From Runella zeae DSM 19591 (GTDB lineage Bacteria > Bacteroidota > Bacteroidia > Cytophagales > Spirosomataceae), in assembly GCF_000423565.1 (NCBI RefSeq), contig NZ_KE384044.1:125825-189824 (forward strand): 64,000 nt of DNA, given 5' to 3'. The position numbers and the translations under genes were made by a program. The notes under the pieces are model-generated. The model was not told where the DNA came from, did not search any database, and was given only the letters and a program-made list of their open reading frames with translations. Each line of letters opens with the position of its first letter. Position 1 is the stretch's first letter. This document shows positions 27,862 through 36,528 of the stretch, piece after piece.

Positions 27862-28908
27862 ATGAATCGATGGTGGAAAAAATACTGGTGGCATTGTGCT
27901 CTATGGACAAGCTTGGTCGTAGCCCAACTGGTTCAGGATTATGTTGCCTACAGCAGTCTCATCAACGATATTGGATGGGGTCAGGAGTTTTTCTGGATTG
28001 GAATTGTGGTAAGTGGCGGAATCGTTTCGGTTTATGGCTATGGCTACATCTTGTCTTTATTCAATTGGCGCAAACATGTCTTTCCTTTCATAGCGGTTAC
28101 GTTGGCATTCATATTTGTATTTCCATTGTGGCAAGGCATTTGGCGTTCTTACCTTGCCAACTTATTTTTCGATAATTCTACTCCTTCGATTAGCCAACTA
28201 ACTCATTTTTCTTTTATTTTTTTTACTTCAATCACCCGAGGTTGGGCGTTTGTGGGGCTAGGTTTTGTCATAGCATTTTACAACGATTATCTGAATTCTC
28301 AACGACAAAAACAGCTTCTTGAAAAAACGGCTCTTTCCGCAGAATTAGATTCTCTTAAAAACCAGATTAATCCTCACTTTTTGTACAATACGCTCAGTTA
28401 TTTATACGCACAAGCACGCCCCTTGTCGCCTCAGCTCAGCGAATCTATTCTGATTCTGTCAGACATGATGCGATATAGCCTTCACCAAACCGACGAACAG
28501 GGCCTTGTATCGCTTGAAAAAGAAATAGAACACATCAACAATTATATCCAAATTCACCAACTTCGTTTTGACAACAAACTAGCCGTCAATTTTTCTAGCG
28601 AAGGCAATTTGGCCCATAAACGCATCTTGCCCTTGGTATTGATTTCGTTTGTTGAAAATGCTTTTAAACATGGAAAAACAGGCGACCCCAATCATCCTAT
28701 CACTATTGAGCTACGTGTGGGCAATGATTCTTCGCTATGGTTTAACATTAAAAATCGCAAATCTGAAGGCCCAAAAGAACATTCGAGTGGTATAGGCTTA
28801 CAAAATGTTCGCCGCCGCCTAGAACTGGTTTATCCCAATCAACATCAACTTCATATCTCCAATACAAATGCACTTTTTGAAGTAAGCCTCTCTATCAAAA
28901 AAGTCTGA
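27862..28908 (+). CDS. LytS/YehU-type sensor histidine kinase
   Basis: 348 residues. Four membrane helices span residues ~10-140 with no large extracellular domain. The His_kinase domain (LytS type) follows: LKNQINPHFLYNTLSYLYAQ with the phospho-accepting His172, then PLVLISFVENAFKHG (N box) and SSGIGLQNVRRRLELVYP (G box). It phosphorylates the LytTR regulator encoded next, two bases after its stop. Ligand unknown; short membrane-embedded sensors of this type often read small molecules or membrane state. Confidence 0.93.
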   Translation: MNRWWKKYWWHCALWTSLVVAQLVQDYVAYSSLINDIGWGQEFFWIGIVVSGGIVSVYGYGYILSLFNWRKHVFPFIAVTLAFIFVFPLWQGIWRSYLANLFFDNSTPSISQLTHFSFIFFTSITRGWAFVGLGFVIAFYNDYLNSQRQKQLLEKTALSAELDSLKNQINPHFLYNTLSYLYAQARPLSPQLSESILILSDMMRYSLHQTDEQGLVSLEKEIEHINNYIQIHQLRFDNKLAVNFSSEGNLAHKRILPLVLISFVENAFKHGKTGDPNHPITIELRVGNDSSLWFNIKNRKSEGPKEHSSGIGLQNVRRRLELVYPNQHQLHISNTNALFEVSLSIKKV

Positions 28909-28910
28909 TT

Positions 28911-29705
28911 ATGGCCAACAATCCCTACCTTTACGGTTCAGAAAACCTAGAAAGTATGCCAAATCTCCGCTGCCTTGCTATCGATGACGAACAACACGCC
29001 CTCGATATTTTGATTGATTATACTGCCAAAATCCCTTCATTAGAGCTTATTGCTGCCACTACCAACGCCATTGAAGCATTTCAACTGATTCAAAAGAGTA
29101 AAATCGACCTCATTTTTTTGGATATTCACATGCCCGAACTTACGGGGATTCAGTTCTTAAAACTATTGGGAAGCCAAACCAAGGTCATTTTGTGTACGGC
29201 ATACCCCCAATATGCCTTGGAAGGATATGAGCTTGATATTGTCGATTATTTGCTTAAACCTTTTCGTTTTGACCGTTTTCTGAAAGCCGTCCAAAAAGCG
29301 CAAACCCTCATTGAAGCAGAACACAACGACCCAAAACCCGACACTACTCCTGATACGACGGCGTTGTTGGATGATTATATATTTGTCAAAACCGAAACCA
29401 AAGGCAAACTCTTAAAAGTCAATCTAGGAGCGATTCGTTATATCGAGGGTTTGGGCAACTATGTTTCCATATTCACCGACGACAAGCGTATCGTTACGCT
29501 ACTTACTATCAAGGAGTTGGAGGAAAGGTTACCCAAACCTTACTTTCTGCGAGTTCACAAATCTTATATTGTGGCTACTGCCAAAATTCAAGGTATAGAC
29601 GGCAACCAAATCCTAGTTTCGGAAGGTCACATTCCTTTGGGAGACACATACCGAGAGTTGTTTTTTGCTACCTTACAAGAAAAAATCGTTTCTTCTAAGA
29701 AATAA
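28911..29705 (+). CDS. LytTR-family response regulator
   Basis: 264 residues from ATG 28911; an internal ATG at 28956 (MPNLRCLAIDDEQ) is an equally good start and gives the usual receiver N-terminus. Receiver domain: IDDEQ, phospho-acceptor Asp in LIFLDIHMPELTG, and Lys in LLKPFRFD. The C-terminal LytTR DNA-binding domain runs from about residue 155 (FVKTETKGKLLKVNLGAIRY, LPKPYFLRVHKSYIVA). Partner of the kinase upstream. The TTGGTA repeats before the operon are candidate autoregulatory sites. Confidence 0.93.
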   Translation: MANNPYLYGSENLESMPNLRCLAIDDEQHALDILIDYTAKIPSLELIAATTNAIEAFQLIQKSKIDLIFLDIHMPELTGIQFLKLLGSQTKVILCTAYPQYALEGYELDIVDYLLKPFRFDRFLKAVQKAQTLIEAEHNDPKPDTTPDTTALLDDYIFVKTETKGKLLKVNLGAIRYIEGLGNYVSIFTDDKRIVTLLTIKELEERLPKPYFLRVHKSYIVATAKIQGIDGNQILVSEGHIPLGDTYRELFFATLQEKIVSSKK

Positions 29706-29784
29706 TTCATCTTCCATTTTTAGGAAAAGAATTGTTGTTTTGCATCCTCAAAACGACTTTTCCGTCATTCATTCAATTAACAAT

Positions 29785-30345
29785 ATGAAGTATCTTATCG
29801 TGGGCTTAGGCAATATTGGCCCAGAATATGCCTTTACTCGTCATAACGTTGGCTTTATGGTTTTGGACAGACTTGCCGCCCAGCACGACGTCAAGTTTTC
29901 GATGCAAAAACTAGCCTACACGGCCGAATTTAAACATAAAGGTCGGCAGATATACCTTATCAAACCTACTACCTACATGAACCTCAGCGGTAAGGCCATT
30001 AGGTACTATATGGAAGCGTGGAAAATCCCCCTTGAAAATATTTTGGTGATTACGGACGAAATCCAATTGCCACAAGGAAAAATCAGAATTAAACCCAAAG
30101 GCTCCAACGGCGGTCACAATGGTCTTCGCAATATTGAAGAATTGTTGGGCACGCAAGAATACGCCCGTTTGAGATTCGGAGTCGGCAATGATTTTCCCAA
30201 AGGACAGCAGGTAAAATTTGTTTTAAGTAATTTTCCAGAAGATTCTTTTGAAGAATTACTCATCGATTTAGACCGCGCTGGAGATGCAATACTCAGTTTT
30301 TGTACTTTAGGATTACAGAATGCTATGAATAATTTCAATCAATGA
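29785..30345 (+). CDS. pth: Peptidyl-tRNA hydrolase
   Basis: 186 residues from ATG 29785 (MKYLIVGLGNIGPEY), the conserved family start; the longer frame to 29665 overlaps the regulator gene and is not conserved. Catalytic His20 is in FTRHNVGF. Other family blocks: LIKPTTYMNLSGKA, ITDEIQLPQGKIRIKPKGSNGGHNG and ARLRFGVG. The enzyme cleaves the ester bond of peptidyl-tRNA released from stalled ribosomes. In the position of the usual conserved Asp (DDLDLP in many Pth), this protein has TDEIQLP, keeping the Asp. Confidence 0.95.
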   Translation: MKYLIVGLGNIGPEYAFTRHNVGFMVLDRLAAQHDVKFSMQKLAYTAEFKHKGRQIYLIKPTTYMNLSGKAIRYYMEAWKIPLENILVITDEIQLPQGKIRIKPKGSNGGHNGLRNIEELLGTQEYARLRFGVGNDFPKGQQVKFVLSNFPEDSFEELLIDLDRAGDAILSFCTLGLQNAMNNFNQ

Positions 30346-30518
30346 TTGTACTTTTTAAAGAATTTTATTTTTTTGAAAATAAAAATTTTATATAAGTTGT
30401 ATTATTCTAAGCAGAATAAAATTCTTTCAATATAAAAACAACTTCCAAATAAGTTCTATAAACTACTGACTTTAAGAAGTTTATTTAGAACAATGTTTCG
30501 ATTTATCAAAAATCAAAA

Positions 30519-30549
30519 TTTGGATTTATAAAATTTATTCCGACCTTTG
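30519..30549 (+). promoter_or_regulatory. Strong promoter of a candidate non-coding RNA
   Basis: TTTG at 30519-30522, a 19-base spacer and GACCTTTG at 30542-30549 (seven of eight to TAnnTTTG). No open reading frame follows; a terminator lies 380 bases downstream on the same strand. Confidence 0.6.
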
Positions 30550-30553
30550 TATC

Positions 30554-30936
30554 GTTCAATCAGCGCAAGCAAATTGAACTTTAAGATGAAAACGCTAGTT
30601 AAGATTAATATAGTTACATAAAGACTAGGTTTTGGATTCTTTAAAGCTACGCTAAATAAAAAAGGAAAGATGTTTTTTTTAGAAATAGTGACTTTTTAGA
30701 ATCAAAGCTCGTCTAAACTAGTAAATTTCAAAGCTCCGTATCAGTGTCATTTAGATTAAAAAATACACGCTACCGAGCCTCTCAAAGTGGAACCAATCAG
30801 TCAGCTGAAAGGTTTTTGAGATAGAGGAAACGAATTTGAGAAAAAGATAGAATTAGTTTTTTCATGTAGAAAAGGTTAAGGGTTTAGGAATAGTCAGTAT
30901 AAAGCCCCGCTCACGATAGCGGGGCTTTATCTTTTT
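30554..30936 (+). ncRNA. Candidate structured non-coding RNA, unknown family
   Basis: A ~380-nt stretch bounded by a good promoter (30519-30549) and a strong terminator (30901-30936), without a plausible coding frame on either strand. Long-range pairing is visible near the 3' half (CCTCTCAAA near 30778 with TTTTTGAGATAGAGG near 30812) around GGAACC/GGTTT-like pairing. It does not show the conserved cores of RNase P RNA, SRP RNA or 6S RNA that I would recognise. It sits between pth and ssrA. Existence as an RNA is inferred from the signals. Confidence 0.45.
30901..30936 (+). terminator. Strong terminator of the candidate ncRNA
   Basis: AAAGCCCCGCT / AGCGGGGCTTT, a perfect 11-bp stem with a six-base loop, followed by ATCTTTTT. 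Confidence 0.88.
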
Positions 30937-31099
30937 AATGCTTGTGTCGCTTTTTATTTTCAAATTAAGCCTCACCCAAAGTACATTTCATATTCTCAAT
31001 TTAAGACTGTTAGCGTTCAAAGGAGAACTGTCTTCCCTCAATTAATCTCTAAACTTCTTATGTTTCTTTGTATTTTGTGACTGTTGATGTGACTTTAAA

Positions 31100-31137
31100 G
31101 CCGAAAAGCCCACTATCGTCACCGATAGCGGGCTTTT
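31100..31137 (-). terminator. tmRNA terminator
   Basis: AAAAGCCCACTATCG / CGATAGCGGGCTTTT, 15 pairs with one A-G mismatch, directly after the tmRNA 3' end and followed on the minus strand by TTCGGC-TTTAAAG rather than a long T run; T residues lie inside the stem end. Confidence 0.75.
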
Positions 31138-31138
31138 G

Positions 31139-31510
31139 TGGAGTCGGCGGGAGTCGAACCCGCGTCCAGAACAAGGAAACCGTACGCCTTCTACACGCTT
31201 AGTTTTGATTAGGTTTTCGAGCAAAAGTAAGGTTCAAAACAGACCTAAGCAATCGCCTTATTTGCTAGTGTCTCACCGCGTGTTAGCAACGTTAGCGCGG
31301 CCAGTCTTGCGTTTCGACGCCCCTTGACCCAACCAGCAAGACGGAGGTTGGAGAGACGATGGCTAATGATTAATCACTCCGGATTAAGCAGCCATAGCGT
31401 AGCTATATTCGCCAGCTATTGTTTGAGCGTGTTTTTAACAGGACTCGCGCACACGTCCCGACGTGCTTATACGTATTGCCTCAACTCGCTGTCAAAACCA
31501 TGGCGACCCC
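31139..31510 (-). ncRNA. ssrA: Transfer-messenger RNA (tmRNA)
   Basis: The 5' end GGGGTCG pairs with CGACTCC at the 3' end to form the 7-bp acceptor stem (one G-U). The T-arm is GCGGGTTCGACTCCCGC. The tag frame is 31416 to 31384 and reads Ala-Gly-Glu-Tyr-Ser-Tyr-Ala-Met-Ala-Ala-stop, close to the tag of Cytophaga (GEESYAMAA as I recall it). 3' CCA is not encoded and would be added. Length ~372 nt. Together with SmpB, it rescues stalled ribosomes and tags the peptide for proteolysis. Small frames called within it on either strand are not genes. Confidence 0.96.
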
Positions 31511-31631
31511 AGGGCATTACGTTTTTGCCAATTAGGCTTTTGGGGAACAAGATTTTATTCGCTAAAAGTTCACTGACACTGAAAAATAATTTCTAAAATA
31601 CCTTCTGGATTGACAAGGAGAGGCTTGGCAT

Positions 31632-32984
31632 TTATGATAAGTCAAGTATCTTATCGGCTTCTCTGATACCGCTGAGATAAGCGCCATGTACCGTAGAAAA
31701 ATAATCTATTTCGGTATGCTCGCCCGCGAAAAAGAGTTTATTATCAATACTTTCGCCCAACTCAGCAAAATGCCGCAATTCTGTTTCTGTACTCGTATAA
31801 GAGTATGACCCGTATGTATTGGGATTGCTATTCCATTGGGTCCTAAGCATATAGAGTGGAATGGGAATATTATTTCCATACATGTCTTTTAAATGAGTCA
31901 TTATGGCATCTGTAATTTGTGCATCGCTCATATTCTCCGTTTTTTGGCCATATTCGGCATAGGCGAATGTCATGAGAGCATTTAGGCTTGAATCATATTT
32001 TTTGATATTCACAAAATAATTGAATTTATCAGCCTCTTGAGGAGTATAAGAAATGTATTGTACATCATCCCAAAAAGCTTTATCCCAGACCAACAAAAAC
32101 TTATTGACGCAGTTCATTCCTATTTTCTGAATAGCCTCTTGTTTTTGGCTCGGCAAAGCAGGCACAAATTCAATCACATTTTTCTTGAGCACTCCTAAGG
32201 GAACCGTAATTAATACATAATCGGCCTCACTTATGGAGGAATTGTGCGTGACCCGAACCCGCAGCCCGCTATAATCGATTTTCGTAACTCGCTCTTGAAG
32301 TCTCACACTAAGTCCCTGAGCTATATAAGTGGCAAGGGTATCGTAGCCGTTGGTGACGATTTTTTCGACGCCTCCAAATTCTTCCCCTTCGTTGTACAAA
32401 AGCGACGACAGCTTGTCTAAATCACCTGTGTCGAAAGTAACATAAGTAGAAAGCAGAAATCGCCAAAGACGATCACTGAATTTGGCAGGATAGAAACGCT
32501 TAAAAACCGTTTCAAAACTTTGATTAGCAGCACCTTTTTCCATTAGAGAATCTAGGATTTGATACAATTCTTCTTCTGCCGACGTGTAGATTTCTTGCGC
32601 TCTCGGCCTTCCGCCAAGGTCATATGACTTGATGCTTTCATCGTCGGTAAAAAAAGTCTTCATTCCAGCTTGTTGAGCCAAAGCAGTGATGGGGTTTTTG
32701 TCAATACCATGAATCCAGCTTGCTCCTTCGTCAAATCCAAACCCTAAACGACGATTGGTTCTCAAGCGTCCTCCTACTTTTTCTTGGGCTTCCAATACTG
32801 TGACCTTATATCCATTTTCGGTCAACTTTTGAGCTGCTGCAAGGCCCGCTATTCCTGCACCAATCACAATTATCGTTTTATTGGAGGATAGCTCAGCCGA
32901 TTCATTACAGCCTATCAACGATGGCACTAGCAATGGATAGGCTACCCCTTTCAAGGTTTTTTGGAGGAACTTTCGTCTTTTCAT
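31632..32984 (-). CDS. FAD-dependent amine oxidase (flavin monoamine oxidase family)
   Basis: 450 residues. N-terminus MKRRKFLQKTLKG has a twin-Arg-like motif and SLIGC at ~25-29 is a lipobox, so it may be a Tat-exported lipoprotein. The FAD Rossmann motif VIGAGIAGLAAAQKL begins near residue 40, followed by KVGGRLRT and GFDEGASWIHG. The C-terminal FAD contact LFFAGEHTEIDYFSTVHGAYLSGIREA is complete. The family oxidises amines to imines with release of peroxide. Substrate (polyamine, aromatic amine or amino acid) unknown. Transcribed alone on this strand. Confidence 0.9.
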   Translation of the reverse strand: MKRRKFLQKTLKGVAYPLLVPSLIGCNESAELSSNKTIIVIGAGIAGLAAAQKLTENGYKVTVLEAQEKVGGRLRTNRRLGFGFDEGASWIHGIDKNPITALAQQAGMKTFFTDDESIKSYDLGGRPRAQEIYTSAEEELYQILDSLMEKGAANQSFETVFKRFYPAKFSDRLWRFLLSTYVTFDTGDLDKLSSLLYNEGEEFGGVEKIVTNGYDTLATYIAQGLSVRLQERVTKIDYSGLRVRVTHNSSISEADYVLITVPLGVLKKNVIEFVPALPSQKQEAIQKIGMNCVNKFLLVWDKAFWDDVQYISYTPQEADKFNYFVNIKKYDSSLNALMTFAYAEYGQKTENMSDAQITDAIMTHLKDMYGNNIPIPLYMLRTQWNSNPNTYGSYSYTSTETELRHFAELGESIDNKLFFAGEHTEIDYFSTVHGAYLSGIREADKILDLS

Positions 32985-33086
32985 AAAGGCAAAAAGATTC
33001 TGAAGAAATCAACACAAAAAGATGTTTGATTATTAGACGACGATTCTCCTCATTAATCACATTTATAGACCTTATTGAAGTTTATT

Positions 33087-33431
33087 TTAATTTTCTATCC
33101 CCATTTCTTTCATCAATTCTAGGCCGTAATTCCGAATCGTATTAACGACCTCGATGGCTCGTAACCCTCTCTCCGAAATCGTGTATTCAGTTTTTGGTGG
33201 AACTACTGGATATACTTTGCGAGTAACAAATCCATCGTCTTCCAACTCACGAAGCTGGGTAGTGAGCATCTTCTGCGAAATGTGAGGAATGTCTTTCTGC
33301 AATTCACTGTACCGCATCACGCGGTCTTTCAGGCGCCACAAAATCGGCATTTTCCATGTCCCACCAATGCGGTCCATCGCAAACTCTACAGGATTGTAAT
33401 ACATTTTGCCATTGTATCTGAAATCTCCCAT
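33087..33431 (-). CDS. HxlR-family winged-helix regulator
   Basis: 114 residues, the size of a single HxlR (PF01638) domain. Signature segments: NPVEFAMDRIGGTWKMPILWRL, RYSELQKDIPHISQKMLTTQLRELEDDGFVTRKVYPVVPPKTEYTISERG (described in parts), typical winged helix. It lacks the redox Cys found near the N-terminus of some HxlR/HypR members, so a thiol switch is less likely. It is divergent from the DJ-1 and VOC genes, which it probably controls through sites at 33501-33535. Confidence 0.9.
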   Translation of the reverse strand: MGDFRYNGKMYYNPVEFAMDRIGGTWKMPILWRLKDRVMRYSELQKDIPHISQKMLTTQLRELEDDGFVTRKVYPVVPPKTEYTISERGLRAIEVVNTIRNYGLELMKEMGIEN

Positions 33432-33500
33432 TGGAAATTATATCAAGTATTTAGTAAACCTATCTTCAAAGATAAATATACATCCTCGTAATTCTATACA

Positions 33501-33535
33501 TACTTTTTAGTGCGTATCGTACAAAAAAGTGGTAC
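33501..33535. promoter_or_regulatory. Putative HxlR operator
   Basis: TAC-N10-GTA (33501-33516) and GTAC-N9-GTAC (33519-33535) lie in the divergent intergenic region between the HxlR and DJ-1 genes. Paired GTAC-type half sites are the form reported for several HxlR regulators. Low confidence. Confidence 0.35.
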
Positions 33536-33596
33536 ACATGGTTTTGAGTGTTTGACGAGACAATTTTGCCTCCATAAACAACCAAAACACATCACA

Positions 33597-34355
33597 ATGA
33601 TTACAGAAATTAACAGCTACGTACATTTCCACGGCGCACCTACTAAGGGTAAAATTTTAATGGTGGCAAGCTCACCAAGTGTCTCACAACAAACGGGTTG
33701 GCCGATTGGCTTTTGGGCAGCCGAGCTCACTCACCCTCTTCGTGTATTTCAGGAAGCTGGCTACGAAGTAGAATTGGTATCGACCGAAGGTGGCAAATTG
33801 GAGATGGATACGTATTCCAATCCAACTGATGCCAGTGGGTATTCTGCTCACGACGTGATTTCGCTCGGCTACATGCAACAGTCGTGGTTCAATGAAATGC
33901 TCACCAACACCAAAAAACTAACCGAAGTAAAGGCAGACGACTATGATGCGATCTTTTTGGTAGGCGGACAAGGCCCGATGTACACCTACAGGGGCAACCA
34001 TGAGCTAGAGAAACTTTTTGCTGATTTCTACGAAGCTGACAAACCAAGTGCCGCCGTTTGTCACTCGACGACATTATTGCTCGAAGCTAAAAAATCGAAC
34101 GGAGAACTGATTGTAGCAGGAAAAACGTGGACAGGTTTTGCGGATGCTGAAGAAGAATTTGCGGACCAAGCCGTTGGCATGAAAATTCAGCCCTACCGTA
34201 TCGAAACCGAAGCTCAAAAATTAGCAGGAACGACCTTCAAAGTCGCCGCTCCCTTCTCTTCGTACGCTATCCAAGACGGAAATTTGATTACGGGTCAACA
34301 ACAAAACAGCGGAGCCGCCGCTGCTGAGTTGGTAGTGAAGGCATTAAACAAATAA
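33597..34355 (+). CDS. DJ-1/PfpI family protein (Hsp31-like glutamine-amidotransferase fold)
   Basis: 252 residues from ATG 33597; the longer frame to 33510 crosses the operator. N-terminus KILMVASSPSV, then WAAELTHPLRVFQEAGYEVELVS (the Glu of the DJ-1 triad), VGGQGPMYTY and the nucleophile elbow AAVCHSTTLLLEA with the active Cys. Hsp31-class members are glyoxalases III, deglycases or chaperones. The usual AVCHGP elbow is AVCHST here. Next to a VOC protein and under an HxlR regulator, a role in carbonyl or electrophile defence is likely but inferred. Confidence 0.88.
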   Translation: MITEINSYVHFHGAPTKGKILMVASSPSVSQQTGWPIGFWAAELTHPLRVFQEAGYEVELVSTEGGKLEMDTYSNPTDASGYSAHDVISLGYMQQSWFNEMLTNTKKLTEVKADDYDAIFLVGGQGPMYTYRGNHELEKLFADFYEADKPSAAVCHSTTLLLEAKKSNGELIVAGKTWTGFADAEEEFADQAVGMKIQPYRIETEAQKLAGTTFKVAAPFSSYAIQDGNLITGQQQNSGAAAAELVVKALNK

Positions 34356-34359
34356 CGCT

Positions 34360-34734
34360 ATGCACGCTGTTAATTGGTTCGAAATTCCTGCCATAGACTT
34401 AGATAGAGCCTATCAATTTTATTCAATAGTTCTCAACGGCAATGTCCGCAAAGGAACATTCGGCAATGGCGATTTAATCCTGTTCAATGTACCTTTCAAC
34501 AACGGTGAGGCAGTTGGGGGCTCCCTCGTCGTTCGTCCTGACCTACAACCAAGTACCAATGGAGCTGTACTTTATCTCAATGCTTTTGGTAAACTCACCG
34601 AAACCGTCGGCAGGGTTGAAAAAGCTGGCGGAAAAGTCATCGTCCCCGAAATCAACCTTGGCAAATTTGGCTTTGCTGCCATCATTATTGATAGCGAAGG
34701 AAATAAAATCGGGCTTTTGTCACACGAATTGTAA
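34360..34734 (+). CDS. VOC-family (glyoxalase/dioxygenase fold) protein
   Basis: 124 residues, a single VOC unit: HAVNWFEIPAIDLDRAYQFYS, GGSLVVRPDLQPSTNGAVLYLN, GGKVIVPEINLGKFGFAAIIIDSEGNKIGL. Metal ligands (His/Glu) of glyoxalase I can be placed at the N-terminal His2 and Glu-type positions, but are not all certain. Starts four bases after the DJ-1 stop, so one operon. Probably handles an electrophile or acts as a resistance protein. Confidence 0.82.
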   Translation: MHAVNWFEIPAIDLDRAYQFYSIVLNGNVRKGTFGNGDLILFNVPFNNGEAVGGSLVVRPDLQPSTNGAVLYLNAFGKLTETVGRVEKAGGKVIVPEINLGKFGFAAIIIDSEGNKIGLLSHEL

Positions 34735-34789
34735 AAGCAAACTAAGGAAGGAATCGCGCGAAAATTAAAAAATAGTCAGCGTTACTCTA

Positions 34790-34840
34790 CGGCTAAGTGT
34801 TATCCGCAGATTAACGCTGATTTACCCTCTAAAGAAGCAC
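34790..34840. repeat. CGCAGATTAACGCTGATTT-type intergenic motif
   Basis: TCCGCAGATTAACGCTGATT in this gap resembles the arms of the larger repeat at 62724-62842. This short form is probably a degenerate copy of the same dispersed family. Otherwise 34735-34898 has nothing recognisable. Confidence 0.35.
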
Positions 34841-34898
34841 ACTGTATTTACAACGCCCCCGTTTTCTTTCTATCACTATTTTAGCTGCATCGTCATTC

Positions 34899-35549
34899 AT
34901 GAAGCGTACTAAACTTAACTACCGTTTTTTGCGTCTGTCACTGTGGGTAAGTTTCATGGCCAATACCGTCTTAAATGCCCAATCAGTAGAAATATATGCT
35001 GGTCATAAGCGAGTGGGAATTGATTTGATGTGGTTTAAAAACTTCAAAAACCCCAAAAATGAAACCACGCCGTTCCTGTTTTTTAGCCGTAACCGAGCAA
35101 ATACCGATTACCAAAATTCGCCCACTGCCTTTGGCTCAACCAACGCCGTTTCTTACAATTTCAAAAATGGACTAGGTATCGTAGGCGTAGCCTCGCTGCT
35201 CAACGCAGGCTTTACGCCCAAGGTGGGGATTCAATACTACCAACAAAAAGGAAATTTTATGTTTTTTGGATGGCTTGTGACTGATGTAAAAAAAGAAAAC
35301 AACGTCGATTTGTTTGGTCTTTTTCGCTACCAACCCGCCATCAATCCGCAATGGAAAGGCTTTTTTCAAGCCGAGGTATTTCCCGTTTATAATCCCAAAA
35401 ATCAATTTTGGAGCCTCACACAGCGGTTCCGTTTGGGAGCCAAATACCATGCTTGGGCAGGGGGAGCAATGCTTGATTTTAATCAATCAGGAAAAAGTAC
35501 GCTTACGCACACCCAAAACGTAGGAGCATTTATAAGATACGATTTTTAA
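34899..35549 (+). CDS. Hypothetical secreted beta-barrel protein
   Basis: 216 residues with signal peptide ending near LNAQS (residues 1-27). The rest alternates polar and aromatic residues in short strands with GLGIVGVASLLNAGFTPKVGIQYY and a terminal ...VGAFIRYDF (Phe at the C-terminus), typical of an outer-membrane barrel of 8-10 strands. No family recognised. It precedes the bestrophin gene by 24 bases and may be co-transcribed. Confidence 0.65.
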   Translation: MKRTKLNYRFLRLSLWVSFMANTVLNAQSVEIYAGHKRVGIDLMWFKNFKNPKNETTPFLFFSRNRANTDYQNSPTAFGSTNAVSYNFKNGLGIVGVASLLNAGFTPKVGIQYYQQKGNFMFFGWLVTDVKKENNVDLFGLFRYQPAINPQWKGFFQAEVFPVYNPKNQFWSLTQRFRLGAKYHAWAGGAMLDFNQSGKSTLTHTQNVGAFIRYDF

Positions 35550-35573
35550 AGAACCCCCAACCGTTTAAACACC

Positions 35574-36512
35574 ATGATTCTTCGCAAAGTTTTTAACCCC
35601 ATTGCCGTTGCTCGTTACATGCGTACCGAATTACTTGCTTCGGCAGGTCTTTCTGTCGCTGTTTATTTTTTGTACCACAACCAACAGCTCGAAAAAGTAG
35701 TTTTACCCTTTTCCGTCGCGGCTATTTTAGGAAGTGCCTTGGCCATTTTTCTAGCTTTTCGTAACAACAATTCCTACAGCCGCTGGTGGGAAGCCCGTAC
35801 GATTTGGGGAAATATTATCAACAATAGTCGCATTTTTGCGCGCCAAATCACCGCCAATGCCGACAACGCCGTGGCCATTGGCAAGGTATCTCAGACCTTA
35901 GCTGATGACTACAAAAAAGAATTGATTTACCGCCAGATAGCCTTTGCCCATGCGCTGCGTTTACATCTTCGTCGGCAAACTAGCTGGGAAGAGCTTTCAT
36001 CCTTACTTTCTCCAAAAGAAATAGAAGCCCTTGCAAACAAGTCAAATAAACCCAATTATTTACTTCAAAATCAGGGCATTCGTATCAAAGAGGGAATGCG
36101 CTCGGAGCTTTTGGGGGCTTTTGACAACATTAGCCTCGAACCTACGCTGGCAGGCTTCAACAATTTCCAAGGGGCTTGCGAACGCATTAAAAACACGCCT
36201 CTTTTGCGCCAATACCACTTTTTTACCAAATTATTCATGGTGGTATTTATGGCCATTCTTCCGTTTTCTTTGATAGGTGATTTCAACAAAATGGGTATTC
36301 CTGAGCTAATGATTCCAGTGAGTATACTCGTTTCGTTTGTATTTGGGGTAATGGGTAAAGTGGGTGAGGTCAACGAAGACCCGTTTGAAAATCGAATTAC
36401 GGACGTTCCGATGACGTCGATTTGCAATACGATTGAGCGGGACTTGAAAGAAATGCTGGAAGAACGTAACTTACCTTCACAAATAACCCCTCAAAGCGGT
36501 TTTATCTTTTAA
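35574..36512 (+). CDS. Bestrophin-family anion channel
   Basis: 312 residues with the bestrophin core: FRNNNSYSRWWEARTIWGNIINNSRIFARQI near residue 62-92 (described in parts), and WE-to-Asn pattern AFDNIS...PTLAGFNNFQGACERIKNTPLL. Hydrophobic helices at ~22-45, ~205-230 and ~240-265 and an ending rich in acidic/Glu residues (NEDPFENRITDVPMTSIC). Prokaryotic bestrophins form pentameric channels, several conducting cations or anions; the selectivity cannot be read here. Confidence 0.9.
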   Translation: MILRKVFNPIAVARYMRTELLASAGLSVAVYFLYHNQQLEKVVLPFSVAAILGSALAIFLAFRNNNSYSRWWEARTIWGNIINNSRIFARQITANADNAVAIGKVSQTLADDYKKELIYRQIAFAHALRLHLRRQTSWEELSSLLSPKEIEALANKSNKPNYLLQNQGIRIKEGMRSELLGAFDNISLEPTLAGFNNFQGACERIKNTPLLRQYHFFTKLFMVVFMAILPFSLIGDFNKMGIPELMIPVSILVSFVFGVMGKVGEVNEDPFENRITDVPMTSICNTIERDLKEMLEERNLPSQITPQSGFIF

Positions 36513-36528
36513 CTTCAATTATACATTC

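Noticed and set aside
30554..30936. RNase P, SRP or 6S RNA
   Set aside because: The GAGGAAAC segment resembles part of RNase P, but the required partner segments are absent; SRP and 6S cores were not seen either.
31139..31150. Genomic island inserted at the tmRNA 3' end
   Set aside because: No integrase gene and no second copy of the tmRNA end was found in the window.
31042..31596. Several 60-90 codon frames around the tmRNA
   Set aside because: All overlap the tmRNA sequence or its terminator, which explains the conserved bases.
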